DNA of 64,000 bases, from assembly GCA_963969395.1 (NCBI GenBank), contig OZ017799.1:10046501-10110500 (forward strand). The letters are read 5' to 3'. Below, piece after piece: positions 25,246 to 37,676 of the stretch. Origin of the DNA: Pseudoscleropodium purum. Lineage: Eukaryota > Streptophyta > Bryopsida > Hypnales > Brachytheciaceae. The notes under the pieces were generated by a model. The model was not told the origin of the DNA, searched no databases, and saw only the letters and a program-made list of their open reading frames with translations. Position numbers and translations under genes: made by a program. Positions within the stretch are counted from its first letter, which is position 1. Every line of letters starts with the position of its first letter.

Positions 25246-25435
25246 TATTGTGCCTAGTTACTATTATTAGATTGATCAAATTTGGATATTTTCTTGTTGG
25301 CAAGTGAAAAGAAATTCCAACCTACCAAAGAACTTGACATTTGGATATTGTGTGCAAAATGGTTATATAGTCTAACATATGTACATATTAATTTTAGAAA
25401 TGTACACAATGATGATGGCAATTTTAGGAAAGGTG
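25246..25435 (+). repeat. Dispersed repeat family R1, copy 2
   Basis: It begins TGTGCCTAGTTACTATTATTAGA, the same left part as copies 3 and 4. It then shares the GGCAAGTGAAA, ACATTTGGATATTGT and ATGTACACAATGATGATGG landmarks. The sequence is substantially decayed. Confidence 0.65.
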
Positions 25436-25450
25436 CAATTTTGGATGTAT

Positions 25451-25823
25451 GGGAGGCAACCCATTCTTGATCGATAGTCCCATTTTGGCAATGTAAGCTA
25501 TTTTTTTTTTGTTTCTAAGAATGAGCAATAATTAATTATAGTGCAATTCCCAATGCAATTGTGGCACATTATGATTGGCTAAAAGACTCTCAATATTGCA
25601 ACCAACCTTTGGTTGGAAAGAGGAAGGTCTGTATCACTATTATGGGAGAAAGCCCATTTTCTACTAACAAATTCATAGTAATTCTATATTGCAAAAAAAA
25701 AATCTTGAAAATTATGCAAGCCTTTTGCTACCTATTTCTATAGATGAGAAGATATACCCTTTGAAGAAACCTACCTTGCAAATACCAAAAACTACTTAAG
25801 TGGTCAAGAATGGGTTGCCTCCC
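25451..25823. mobile_element. Candidate small TIR element (373 bp)
   Basis: A perfect 20-base inverted repeat (GGGAGGCAACCCATTCTTGA at 25451-25470, mirrored at 25804-25823) bounds 373 bases with no credible gene. The size and end structure fit a non-autonomous DNA transposon. I see no clear target-site duplication (flanks TAT and TTA) and no second copy in the window, so the call rests on the inverted ends alone. Confidence 0.5.
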
Positions 25824-26816
25824 TTACCCACTTTACATTCAAATTCCAAAAAGGTCTTGCTTTACTCCTAAAGGATAGGGGTATTTGAGCATAGTTCTTC
25901 TTTTCTTGGCTAGCTCTTGTAACAAGCATAATTCTTCATTTGTATGGAAGAATTTTGATGACCATCATTATTGAAATGAAATAAGAGGTTTATTTAGTTT
26001 CTCATAAAAAAAAGATTGACAAAATTACATAATTTTCAAGAAAATACCTCCATTGACAAGATTAATGAAAGATGTTTAGACAGGCTTTACCCTATACAAT
26101 ACATATGCTGAAATTGGAATGCTCAACAATGTTCCAAAAACTCTTATTTTTTCCCACATGTACATATCATCATGATTTTGATGAGAATTGTTTTTCAAAT
26201 CATTTCAAACTGTGGAAAAAAAGATATGAGGATGTGAAGTGACAACCCACATTGCCTTCAGTCCATTCTCAAAAAATTCACCACAAATTGCGCATTTCTT
26301 GATCAAATTGATCGAATTGCACTGACAATTTCCGTGGTAAAAATCGTCCAGGTCTCTTTGTTATTCACGGAATACAAGAGGTTCACATTTCGAATTTTCT
26401 ACAAATTTTCTACAAATCAGACCAAAATGATCATGCATTACATAGTATGTGTCCACATATTCAGAAGTTCTCACATGCCTGACGCTTTCAAGTTGAAGCT
26501 TTGTAATGTTTGCAAGACAACTATGACACTTCTATGAGGTTTTCAGCCGGTTATTATTGCCGAGTGGGTGGAGTACGACAATTGGAAGGGATGCTGTAAA
26601 TGCAGAGCACACTACCAAGCTCTCACCCAAGCTGTACATTTCAGCTTCCAGATTGACAAGGCTTTTCATCAACACGAAGCTTTTCTAGTCCATACACCAA
26701 AATAAAGCTCAGCAGCTTCAGCTTCAATGTCCTACAAAATCAGTCGTGCAATAACAAATAGAAACGACTGAAAGGAAAGTCCCTAGCCCCCTCTATAGCT
26801 TTTTGAGGTCCTCATG

Positions 26817-29659
26817 TCATTGCAAAGCTGTAACTACCGCAGACGCATAGCTGACACTGCTGTCGCGCATGCTCTTACATTGACTTGATTGTTCATACTG
26901 CAAGAATTTGATACGCATCCGTGTGGCACAATGCTTCAACATCTGTGAAAGAAAACAAAAAAACCATTACCACATTTGATATCGTGAAAGAAAAGAACTG
27001 AAAAAAATAATTTAATCATGAAGACAAAACATTCATGAAATAAGAATCATACTGACATGGAGGAAAACTCCAATAGGGTGCCGTCCACAGATTGTGTTAT
27101 CAAACTCGCTCAGATACTCTTGAAAGGCGTCTGGGTTGCCCGACTCAATGACGTCCATGCCACTCTGGTCCAGGGCTTCAATGGACTTGTAAATGGGACC
27201 CCGTTTCTTCTCATAGTACTGGTAACCAAACCTGTCACATAAATTCAAGTGACCTTGTAAGGAGAGTACTTCTTCAAATAAAGACGTGAGCAAGGTTCAT
27301 GTTAACAGGAACAAGAATATCCACTGAATGATCACTATGATTGAAACTTCATTCACCTAGAAGTGCCCAAATCGAAAAACAGAAAGTCCACTTTGCAAGT
27401 AAATGAACTAATTATAACAAATTATAGAACGTACTTCCATCATTCAAAAAGTAGGGAATGATATCTATTGATAACTTCCTCAAAGCTTCCTATATGATCT
27501 ATTTTAACTCTTATATACATGTAGAATCTTTTTGGCCATTTTCCACAAATCCATAATGTCTTCTTCAATTATCACGTTTTTACACCTTAAAGTATTTCAA
27601 ATGCATGTTTCTATGCATCACATCCGAACTCTCTGATTTTAGATTCATAATGGCATTCAAAAAATAAATAAACTAGAAATGAGTTTTAGAATCAAATTTT
27701 CGGTGAACTACCTCGAATCAATGGAAAAACTCAATCATTTTACTCAATTGAAGAGAACTTTACATATTGGCTTTATTTTGGTATGAAGAATATTCCCTAA
27801 AAGGAATTCTGTCATAAATTGATATGGACGAGGAGAAAATGACCCTAAAAAGTGAGAAAAAATTATGGTAGTTTAAGATTAAACACTCATGGACATGTAG
27901 ATGAAAATGGTCTCTGCATATTTCGGAAGAAATACGAGAGGATTATTTGAAGCATCAAAAGACTCACCGAGATCCCCAGTGGCAGAAATCTGAAGATATT
28001 GAAAAGAAGTTGGTTGGGTCGTCAATGTACTTCGCCAATACACGCCCATACGTTGCCTCAGTCTCAGGAAGACAAGAGCCAACCATAATAGGCACAATTT
28101 TTACAGAAGTCCTGCACCAGAGTGGAAACGTAGAAACATTAGCGATCAAACCTGTTTCTCCAGTTTACAAACTCATGTCGAAATTATGATATTGCAATAC
28201 ATATTATGCATGCAAATCGCTAGTTCACATACCCTTGAAAGACCTTGGCAAGGTACGGTAAATGCATCTCCATACTATGCTCCGCTTCATCAACACTCAT
28301 ATCCATGTCCTCAAACTTCCCGGTAGCTCGGAGTTCATCGTAAACTGTGGAAACAACTCGAATGAGTGCAGTTGCAGCAATCAGCAATAGAAAACATCAT
28401 TAAGTAGAGCACAATACTGAGATACAAATAGAATTACGTAAATAGCTTACTGCAAAAGTAACTCCTAATCGCCCAAATGGCCCAAATGCAGCCGACTCCA
28501 TAACTTGAGGAGTTGAAATCAAATCAATTACGAAGTTGGAAAGAAGGTAACAAAATGTACCAACAGAAAGAAGAAACCATACCTTAGGACAAAAATATGC
28601 TTTGAAAAGTACTTAAATCGACTATAAGTTTCCAAAGTGGACTTCAGCACTTAGGAGTTAACTTGGACAACTTGTACCTTCATGATCAATTGGCAGGTCC
28701 CCGATAGGGGTTTTGTAAACAGCAGCAGTTGATAAAGCACACTTCCTTGTGAAATGATGATGTGATGGCCCCAAGAGAAACACTCTTTGTCTGCGTGTCC
28801 GTAACCAATGAGATCAATGATTCAAGCTCTTGAAAATAATTATTACACTGCCAATTACTTCATTGATAGAGAGACATAAAGGACTTGCAAATGTAAATTC
28901 CAGTAAGGGAATGCAGACTCACATCCGCTGTGGATCAATATTGGCGAAAGCGTAAGCTGCACAACGCCCAGAGTATCGATAGCCAGCATGCCTGCCAAGT
29001 AGTCGATATGCTTGAAAAAGTTTCACATGTATTCGATCTCATCCAAAATAGACTAAGGTTGGTGCAACTATTCCCAACAATGTACAAAACCATAAAAATA
29101 TAAAATTCATCAAATTCAAGATGTACTCCACGTGTAAAAAGACTATAAATGTTGGTTTGAGAAGCCATACACTTCGGAGATCAATATATATTAAAAATCG
29201 CACTCAGAAAAGCAAAAACAAAGGGAACTCACGGAGCTATAACAGCCCGTGCATTGGAGAGCTTGGGTAGTCCTGAAGAACGCAACCACTGATCCAATTC
29301 TTGGGTCAACTCCTCAGCTACAAGCACAAATAACAAAGCATCAGCTCACGCCATGGAAAACAAAACATTCGATCGTTTACGAAGAGCCAACCCTGTAACC
29401 CTAATTCTCAGAACGACAAATACATGAAGAAAAATCAAATTGAACAGAGCAGACACAGAAGTTGATAGCCCAAACAAACATAAAAAGAATCAACTCCGGT
29501 TAGCTATGAACACCAAGAAAATGCACCACAAATTGATACTAACCCAAAATTCATGACTCTTAATTTTTCAAGAAAATCTAACAACCCCAAATGGATGAAT
29601 CAACCAATACCATTATCGGTGTACCAGGAGCCAGCGTGAGACGCTTCCCTGCACGCCAT
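26817..29659 (-). CDS. MEMO1: MEMO1 family protein
   Basis: Eight exons could be joined without any conflict of phase: 29659-29611, 29317-29233, 28991-28923, 28790-28678, 28344-28233, 28111-27968, 27231-27057 and 26942-26817. All introns are GT-AG. Total 873 bases, 290 residues, against 297 in human MEMO1. Family signatures are all present: ASHAGSWYT near the N-terminus (6-14), APHAGY at 44-49, LGPSHH at 74-79, a DExEHS-type acidic block, SSDFCHWG at 182-189 and [10 protein letters not shown] at 235-244. His46, His78 and Cys239 align with human His49, His81 and Cys244, the metal-site residues, so the site looks intact. MEMO proteins share the fold of class III extradiol dioxygenases. In animals they act in cell motility and redox/metal handling; the plant role is poorly defined. 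The start codon is fixed by the first short exon (16 codons plus one base). Confidence 0.95.
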
Positions 29660-29959
29660 CCTCCAAATATCACACTACAAGACGCACAAAGCAATCCTTC
29701 AATTGCGCCGGCAACCCAAACCCTGAAAGAGGAGACAATCCACACCACTCAGAGGCCCTGCTCCTGGGGTTTGCTTGAACCACAAACAACCACGATCACG
29801 GGCTGATTCAACACACTACTCACTCCAACAATTGAACCACATATATGGAACTGCAAGACGATGAAAGATTCTACCTGGAAAGAAAGTTCAGTTGTTGCAA
29901 AATTGGGAAAGATGGCGTGAGCATGTGATAGCGTAACCGTCGCAGTAATGAGTGCGGAT

Positions 29960-30240
29960 GGCATCTGCTCATTTATTGAAGGAAAAAGGGAAGCAAGTCA
30001 TGTGAGGGACCTGAGGGAATCATAATTGGAGGTGCGAGAGACCGACTAACCTAGTACCTTTTGCTTTTACGATGGAGTGGAAGCTCCACCTACACTAATT
30101 GCCACAATGCCAGAGACGGCTGCCCTAACTTATACTCAATAGTATAGTGCAGGGCATTCTTGCTTGAAATGTAAGCAATCCTGGAAGATAAGAGCATCCT
30201 CAGTACAACCTGTATTGAAGGTACGTACCCCCAGAATCAC
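29960..30240. other. Upstream region of the MEMO1 gene
   Basis: Mid-GC DNA upstream of the minus-strand MEMO1 start, likely holding its leader and promoter. No TATA box or other element is clear enough to call. The M1 MITE copy begins directly at 30245. Confidence 0.35.
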
Positions 30241-30244
30241 CACT

Positions 30245-30525
30245 CATTAAAAGATTTTTGGGGCCTTTGGATGCCTTCAAGTTATCACAGCCTGCAAATG
30301 CAAGAAACAGGTTCGGCGCAATGGTATGACGTGGCCGAGACCCTACCACGTCATTGATCAAATTTTTATTTATTTTTTAATTCTTTTTTGCATTTGAAGA
30401 CTAAATTTTTTTTTTTTTTTTGAAAACAAAATTCTGACAACGGGCCGTTCACCTCATTGTGGGGAACAACTATGGGGGAATAGGCCCGAAACAAGCTTCT
30501 AGACCCCCCAAAAAATCTTCTAATG
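30245..30525. mobile_element. MITE family M1, copy 2 (~281 bp)
   Basis: It starts CATTAAAAGATTTTTGGGG and ends with the mirrored CCCCCCAAAAAATCTTCTAATG; the interior follows copy 1 (2008-2304) closely. It sits some 600 bases upstream of the MEMO1 start codon, a typical MITE position. R1 sequence resumes directly at its right end. Confidence 0.8.
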
Positions 30526-30529
30526 AATT

Positions 30530-30750
30530 GGTACTATGCCTAATTTCTATTATTAGACTGTTCAAATGTTTTTATATTTTCTTCTTTGCAAGTGAAAGGA
30601 GGTTCCAAAGCATCAAAAAATGTGATATTTGGATATTGTACGCAAAAGTTATGAAGGAACAAAGTTTGGTTCTAAAAGTTTTTCTTCCATGTAGATAAGT
30701 AATTGATTTTCAAGATGTGCATAGACTGAAGATGATGGTTTCAGATTTGT
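30530..30750 (+). repeat. Dispersed repeat family R1, copy 3
   Basis: The best-preserved R1 copy: GCAAGTGAAAGGAGGTTCCA, then GATATTTGGATATTGTACGC, AAAAGTTATGAAGGAACAAA, and a tail with AAGATGTGCATAGACTGAAG. It abuts MITE M1 on its left and R2 on its right, so three repeat families are nested or stacked here. Confidence 0.75.
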
Positions 30751-30904
30751 AGTGCATTTTTGCGTGCCCACTATAACTATAAGGTATGGTAGAGGTACCT
30801 ATTTGTGATAACTTAAGCATTTCAATCTATAGGATATGGGAAATTTGTTGAGAAGTTGAGCATAATGTGTGCAGATATAAGGATGAGGAAGAATGCTAGA
30901 AAAA

Positions 30905-31095
30905 AAGATTTTTTTTCTTCTGAGAATGAATATTTTATTCAATATAAATGGAGATTTTCCATTTGGACCTATTTTAGTCTTATAGACTTACTTATTATGG
31001 TTAGCTTTGGTACTTCTCCCTAAGCAAAGAGGGAAGAGAGATGAGTGGACAAAAAGGTACAAACAAAAAATCTTTTTCAATTAATAGTGCACCGA
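30905..31095 (-). repeat. Dispersed repeat family R2, copy 2 (inverted)
   Basis: The reverse complement matches 20641-20830, including GTCCACTCATCTCTCTTCC and TTTATATTGAATAAAAT. Weaker similarity extends to about 31130. Confidence 0.75.
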
Positions 31096-31254
31096 ACTAT
31101 TATTCACAATAGGTCAACCTATACAACCATCATATGAGGGGCCATCCAAAATAGGTACTTCTTATCTAAGTCTACTCTTAGATTGATCTTATAAAGAACT
31201 AATTGCCTTTTGAGGGGAAGCTAAATTCTTTGAAAAAAAATTGAGAAAATTTTT

Positions 31255-31415
31255 ATAGGAAGAAAATGGAATTGGCATCTAACTAAGTTGTTACATATTT
31301 TTGGACCTTTGTTGAATCAGTTACAAATTTTTGAAGTTGAAATGCAATAATCACTAAAAGCAACCACTACTTGAAATGTATAATATTGGTACATTGAAAA
31401 AAGCAAAATGAACCT
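31255..31415 (+). repeat. Dispersed repeat family R3, copy 1
   Basis: Shares GGAATTGGCATC, AAGTTGTT, CATATTTTTGGA and a later GTACATT block with 33365-33530. A shorter version lies at 48220-48310 (AATCCAACCCAAGTCATTTCATATT). No terminal structure is seen. Confidence 0.55.
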
Positions 31416-32640
31416 CTGTGCTAGAAGTTGCTTGAAAGCACAATTGTTTTAAGAGCAAACCACCTTATTAGCCTTCCTAACATAAGTTGTTTTTAAATTT
31501 TAACTCTTATGTATTTAGAACTTGAAATTTGAATCATTAGAAGCACATTCTAAAGTACTTTGAATAAACATAAGAAAATTTAATTTTAGACATCGGATAA
31601 CCACTTTAAAAGCAAGGTGAAATTCAAGAATGACAGAAGTCTTGGCAAATCAAAGTTACCAAATGAAAATTTGGCCATCAACATTCCAAATTTGGGAAAA
31701 ATAACAAAAAATATCAATCAAATAAAAATAAATAAAATACTAATATTAAAAATTGCATCAATAAAAATATGTGAAAGTACCAAAGAGTTTTATAGGAAAT
31801 TTGGTTTAGAGATCTATTTCCTATGGGTTGACTAAATCCACTACTTCAATTTCTAGAAACAATGTTAAGAAATTATGAAATAAATAATATAAAAAAATAT
31901 CGGCCTAGGATAATTAGAAAAGGCACCTAGGTACATTAGAAAAATCGTCATGCATACTAAAAAATCAGCCTCAAAAATTAGGGATTGATGGGAAAGAACA
32001 AATATTAGGAAAAGCAAAAATCATTTATACAACTAGTCACCTACATTAGAGACTAACTTCATATAGGTTGCCTTCTTTTCAAGTTGGCTGCTAAGTTTTG
32101 GAGTTTGGAATAGAATTTTCATAGTTACTTAATGGATATTTATAATATTTGCATATTTTTTGGCACTTTCTAACATATTGGTATCTAGTACATGATTTAA
32201 ACAAAAAAAAACTTCAAAAATAGTTTTTCAACTATTGACCTACATTAAATGCTAAAAATATTTACATTATTAAATATTACAAATGATATGAAGCTACAAT
32301 AATAAAGCCAAAAGTGCATGAATCAAACCAAGAAGATGCAAGGCAACTCGAACAATTGTAACGATCATCCCAATTAAGGAATTATACCTAAAAAAGTCCA
32401 AAAAAAAGATTTCAGATTGGTTTTTTGTAACACATTGTCTTGGTCTTTGTTGGATTTACTTGGTGATTGAAAAAAGATTCCACATTCTCTTAAAATGAAA
32501 TTCTTGAACATTGCATCAATAAGCTATGAATTTTCAAGTTTATTGATTGCAAAGATATCTAAAAAACATGAATATTCATGAAGTAAACATTTTAGATAAG
32601 GATGTGGAGGTCAAATACTAGAATAAACTTGCCTTTTATT

Positions 32641-32808
32641 TGACAAGCTTTAATTTTTTTTAACTAATTTTTGGTGATGTTCAATGCAACAAACCCATAT
32701 TTTTCTAACGACATTGATGTTTGTTGATTGTTTTTGTTGACATAAAAACATGGGTTTGTTGCATTGAACATCGCCAAAAATCCATTTAAAAAAATTAGGG
32801 CTTGTCAC
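32641..32808. mobile_element. Fold-back MITE family M2, copy 1 (168 bp)
   Basis: Almost the whole element is an inverted repeat. The left arm reads TGACAAGC, TTTAATTTTTTTT, GGTGATGTTCAATGCAAC, AAACCCAT. The right arm is its near-perfect reverse complement, ending GGGCTTGTCA. The loop is about 30 bases. A transcript would form a stem of more than 60 base pairs. A second copy is at 36777-36940. There is no clear target-site duplication. Confidence 0.85.
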
Positions 32809-33364
32809 ATAAACTACGGGTTTCTTCTAATCAAATTTATAGCGCAATCACAATTAGATGAGTTATTTTTACCATTTACAATTCAATCACAATTAGGTGA
32901 GTAACAATTAGGTGTGGTTATCTTACAAGCATTGGAGGTCAAAGTGATATGTAGCAAATTTTGCATACACTATCTATGCCTATTTTAAATTCCAAAGTAA
33001 TAAGGTAGAAAGCATAATGTCAATCACTTAGATCAATAAGACAAAGAGAAGCCCATAAACTAACGGAGTGGCCTAAAGCATCTCAATCTAAAATTGTGAA
33101 ACATTTAAGATCATTAATTCAAAAGTAACTTGAATAAGGAATTTTATCCAAATATTATGAAATTGAAAAAATAACAATAATCTTATGCTGCACACAAGTA
33201 ATTTTTTCAACATATACAAGCTCTTCTCTACAACAAAATTCCAAGTTTACAAGACTAATGCTATTAGGAAAGCCATCAATTAAGGTAGGAGGTTCATAAA
33301 TTGTCCATTTAAGAATTGAAATTAAATTTTGGAGAGGTGAAACTTTTTTAAATATTTTTTAGTA

Positions 33365-33530
33365 AATTTTCCTTGAAAAACAAATGGAATTGGCATCCAA
33401 CCCAAGTTGTTTCATATTTTTGGAGCTTTGTGGGAATAATTATGAAATTTTGAATTGAAGTGGCATAGAGCTCTAAAATCTCCCACCTCCTTAAATGTAC
33501 ATTATTTATACATTGCTAAAGGCTATGAAA
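33365..33530 (+). repeat. Dispersed repeat family R3, copy 2
   Basis: Matches 31255-31415 through AAATGGAATTGGCATC, AAGTTGTTTCATATTTTTGGA and AATGTACATTATT-like landmarks. It is diverged and non-coding. Confidence 0.55.
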
Positions 33531-35234
33531 AAGCCACATATACAAATAGTGTGCATTTGTATAGGTGGGCAATTTTAGAGCCTAAATGCTTTTAGAACCT
33601 CCTACCTTAAATTGAGTTTGACATCATTTGACATTCCTAATCTAAAAACATTCATTGAATTCTCCGTACTATAGTAGTGCAAAGTCGCGATTATAATTTG
33701 AAAAACATATGATTGATTTGTAAAAAAAAGACAATTACACAATCCATAGCAAATCCCATTTAAGACACTTCACTATAAGCAATGGTGGCATTTTCTTATT
33801 TTGCTTTAAATTTTTCATTGCAATATATTGTTTAAAAGCTTTAAGTTTATATTAGAATATTTTTGTATTGATCATATTAAGCAAAAGACATTTTCACACA
33901 AACAAATGATTTATAGCAAGAGGTCCAATTTTCCTTCATAGTGGATGCTTAGGGATTAATTTGCACAAATCACACAAAGACTCCAATGCAAAAATGAGAA
34001 CTCCACTCATGAGATAAATACACAAATCAAATGTGCATACAACATTTCACCTTACTACATGCATACAATGGCTCCATTGATGGCAAATTGATAAACTTCA
34101 CAATTGGGACAATTATATGAATCATAATGTGCACAAGCCACACAAGAGCTTTGATGCTTAAATGAGAAAGAATCCACTTATAGTACCATGGTCTACCTCA
34201 CATTAAGTAAATAATAATTATTAGTTGCATACTCTATTAAAATCAAGAATTAGAGGAGGTTTGAGCAAAAATTATCAAAAGTTCAAGATTTGAATGTGAC
34301 AAAGTAAGTTATTAAGCATAATTCAAGATTTCCCTTTAACCATTGTAAATGTATTGAATGAATGACTTGCATTCCAATAATATTCTGAAGCAAATTCTCA
34401 AATTTTAAACTTATTTCCCAAAATGCCTATGTTTTTCAAATTATTCTTATAGATTTGCCTTATAGTTTGGACACTTTAGAAAATTTATTAGGCCTTCATT
34501 TTGCCCAACTTTGTAGTAGACTACAATATAATGAAACAAAAAACATACACAATACATATATTAATCCGCACAAGTAGAAAACTCTAGCCAATCCACATAG
34601 AACCTTTGTCAATACCAATATGAAATGCCACATATAAGACAATTTCACAAAGTCACAAACCAAGCATGTCATTCTAGCCTCAATTTCATCAATCTAATAG
34701 TAAGATTGCAAATACAAAGAAATCCACCATTGGTGCCTCTACTGTAATTACCAAATGACTAGCTTCAATCTGAGTTTTTGTATCTCATAGATCATTGCAA
34801 CCTAATTTGCAAAACAATAAAAACATAAAGAACTTAGAAAAACAAATATAGAGATATTGCTAACTATAACAAAGCAATCAATTCAATGAATTAATTCATA
34901 GGGAAAAAATCAAGCTCTATTGGAAGATTGAGGCTTGATGAAAGCCCCTAGAATCTTGAGAATATGAACACATTCACCCTTCTCTGGCAAAGCACATATA
35001 GAACTCAATAAGGAGCTTCATTGAAAGTATAAGGTTTGAAGACAAGTCTAACAAATCTATTAGAATGATAGAAACAAAATTCTAAGAAGCCTACCACTCA
35101 CTATTCCAATAGATCGTTCCCTACATTCAAGTTGGTGATCATCCACATATGAGCAACTATCTAGCTACAATGAAGCTGCAACAAGTGTCTACCAAAACTA
35201 AGCAAAGATTTTAGTACAAAATAGTAAGCAAAAG

Positions 35235-35831
35235 CTAATGGTTAATACCATAATGGCACCTCTCACCACCATGCATCCAATTATTAAAAACAACTTTGTA
35301 AGGAAAGTTTTCAAGGTAGAAGATTTTTTGTAAATACATTTTTGTGACGAAATAAATGTGCATGTCTAAGTTGTTTTTTAACTTTGGCTTGAGAAATGCA
35401 ACTAAAGAAAAGGTGGTTTCATCTTCCACCAATCCAAGTACATGAATGACTACCATCACAACCATCTTTATAAAACATAGTAAGTCAAGCAACTTGATGC
35501 ATCCAATGTCTTTCAAATATAATTGAAAGGGTTCATATCAAAAGAAGGCTTTATAGCCAAGCATGCATTGCTACGTATTGCTAGTTTAAAAAGTCCCTGC
35601 TAACTTAGAATGCACTTACGATCTACCAATGCAAGCATTAAAATTTTATCCTTGTCCTTGTCAATGGCCTTGCTAAGGTTATATTTGTTCATCAAAACAT
35701 GCAAGTGTTTCTCAATGTGGATTCACAATCACTGGTTAGCTAGTATTGGGGATACAACATGACCATGGTTTGCATAACATGTTGAAAAGGGGACATGTTG
35801 TCAAGCTCATTCATGAGCATTGTCACCACAT
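35235..35831 (-). pseudogene. Decayed hAT-family transposase C-terminus
   Basis: The 3' part (35516-35235) is open and carries the hAT dimerisation-region pattern. It reads VEDETTFS, then FLKPKLKNNLD (the usual 'ER.FS...K..LRN.L' block), then a segment ending FYLENFPY and W-x(2,3)-GERCHYG, as in plant hAT transposases. Upstream, the minus strand continues as transposase-like sequence in another frame (about 35690-35520) with one TAG. A further segment (about 35830-35720) contains MLMNELDN and a TAG where Trp is expected. Thus at least one frameshift and several stops disable it. An AG acceptor-like site at about 35832 suggests the ancestral gene had an intron there. The N-terminal BED finger and catalytic residues are not in view. 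Confidence 0.7.
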
Positions 35832-36776
35832 CTAAAATGGCACACCAATATATAGTCATTATCAATTTGGTTAAATAAAAATAGAAATAAAGCATATTGA
35901 CATACTAACATACAAAAATAAAAAACAAAAATCATCAAACAACATGCTCTCAGACTAATCAAGATAGATCAACATTTACCTCAACACTTTGACTTTATCT
36001 TAAACAAAATTAGGGCAAATTGAGCACAAATCAATCAATCACCTTGGTATTTAATATAGATTTTTTTCATTATTGCACATGAATACAAGAATAAGTCAAT
36101 TATTATTGAGATCCATAATCCACTTCAAGTGAATCTACTCGTGGTAGTATTCAATAAGATTTTTAAAGGGCTAGAATTCAATAGTCGCAAAAGAAGTGCT
36201 CACATCTTTGTACATACTAAAGATTTGGCCTTAACAAATTTTCAATACCCCTATAAAATCATAGATGTAAATATTTACCTTCTAAGCAAAAATTACGAAA
36301 ATTGTTTGTAGCTTCTAAAAGAGGTAACATATAAAATAGCAACATCCACAACCGTGATTGTACCCATAACTAGTTAGTAGAGTACCCTTAAACTATCTTT
36401 AAGAGTACCTTGAAACCATCATCCATTCTTAATTGTGATTGCTAGGCTCTGAATTTATTAGATTTTGTTGTGAGAATCAAGGTAGATTTATTGGAGTGTG
36501 GTTTAAAGTGCCCTAGTGAGTTTTACTTTGAAAATTCACAGAAATTAGATGCCTTGTCCAAATTTTTTTTTTTTTTTAAATTCATGATTTTCAGTTGCTA
36601 ATATTGTGAAAGTATTTTTTCTAAAAAAGATGCCTTTAACTCTACTGAATTGCTTATTTTGACAGTTATGGGGGTTGCTACCTTTTGTCATCCCTAAAAA
36701 TGTGTAAGGGTCAAGCAAGAGCTTCAAGTATGCCTACACATTGTCAATATTACTATAAGAAACAAGTGTATTATGT

Positions 36777-36940
36777 AATGAGCCCTAATTTTTTTATGCA
36801 TTCTAAGTAATGTCCCATGCAACAAATCCGTGTTTTTATATCAACATTGATATTTAAAAATTAGTTTTTTTGACATAAAAACATGGATTTGTTGCATTTG
36901 ACATCACCTAAAATGCTTTAAAAAAATGAAGGTTTGTCAT
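36777..36940. mobile_element. Fold-back MITE family M2, copy 2 (164 bp)
   Basis: Left arm AGCCCTAATTTTTTTATGC, then ATGCAACAAATCCGTGTTTTTAT; the right arm carries ACATAAAAACATGGATTTG and TTGCATTTGACATCACC and closes with GGTTTGTCAT. The same structure as 32641-32808, with different substitutions in the two arms, so it is older or independently diverged. Confidence 0.8.
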
Positions 36941-37676
36941 ACAAAATAAGATTTTCTTATAGTATATACCCTAGCCATCAATATCAACAAGCCAAAACTA
37001 AAGTAGCACAGGTCCTTTTCAAATTATAATCTAATATAGGCAAACAATTGAAAGAGTTAGGGGAAAAAACAAACTTGTGCTTTCTCATTTTCTTTGAAGT
37101 CTTGCACCATCAAGTAATCAAGTGTAAAGTACTTGTTTAATAGCTACTTTATAAATTTAATTCAATCAAACTCATTCAATAAGTTTCAACTACTTGTAGC
37201 ATTTTCAATCCTTAAAATAGATGCATGATAGAGTCACTATACATTCAATAATACATGATGCAAGATTGATAAATGACACTTTCGTCACCCAATGTCATAT
37301 TAGTTGAGCCTCCTATATTAGCTTTTATTTTATTATGATGTCGTTGTTGTGCTTCAAATGCAAACATTATGTAAAATATGTATATTTATATTATTTAGAT
37401 GGGTTTCAGTATTATAAGATAGTAAAGGAAATGATGTCATTTGAAGTGATTTTATGGTGACACCTTCTCTTTGCCCTTACATACAACTGTAAAGAGAGGG
37501 ATTTGCTTGATAGCTTCATCACCTTGATATTATTTTTTTTGTTTTTCATTTAAATTACTATATCAAATTGAAGGGTTTTTTCTGAGTCTTAAGATGAAGA
37601 ATCTCTACTAGAACAGGGGTTTGAATTTTTTTTATCGCAATTGTTAAATCAATCTCAATAGTCACTAAGTTTTTCA

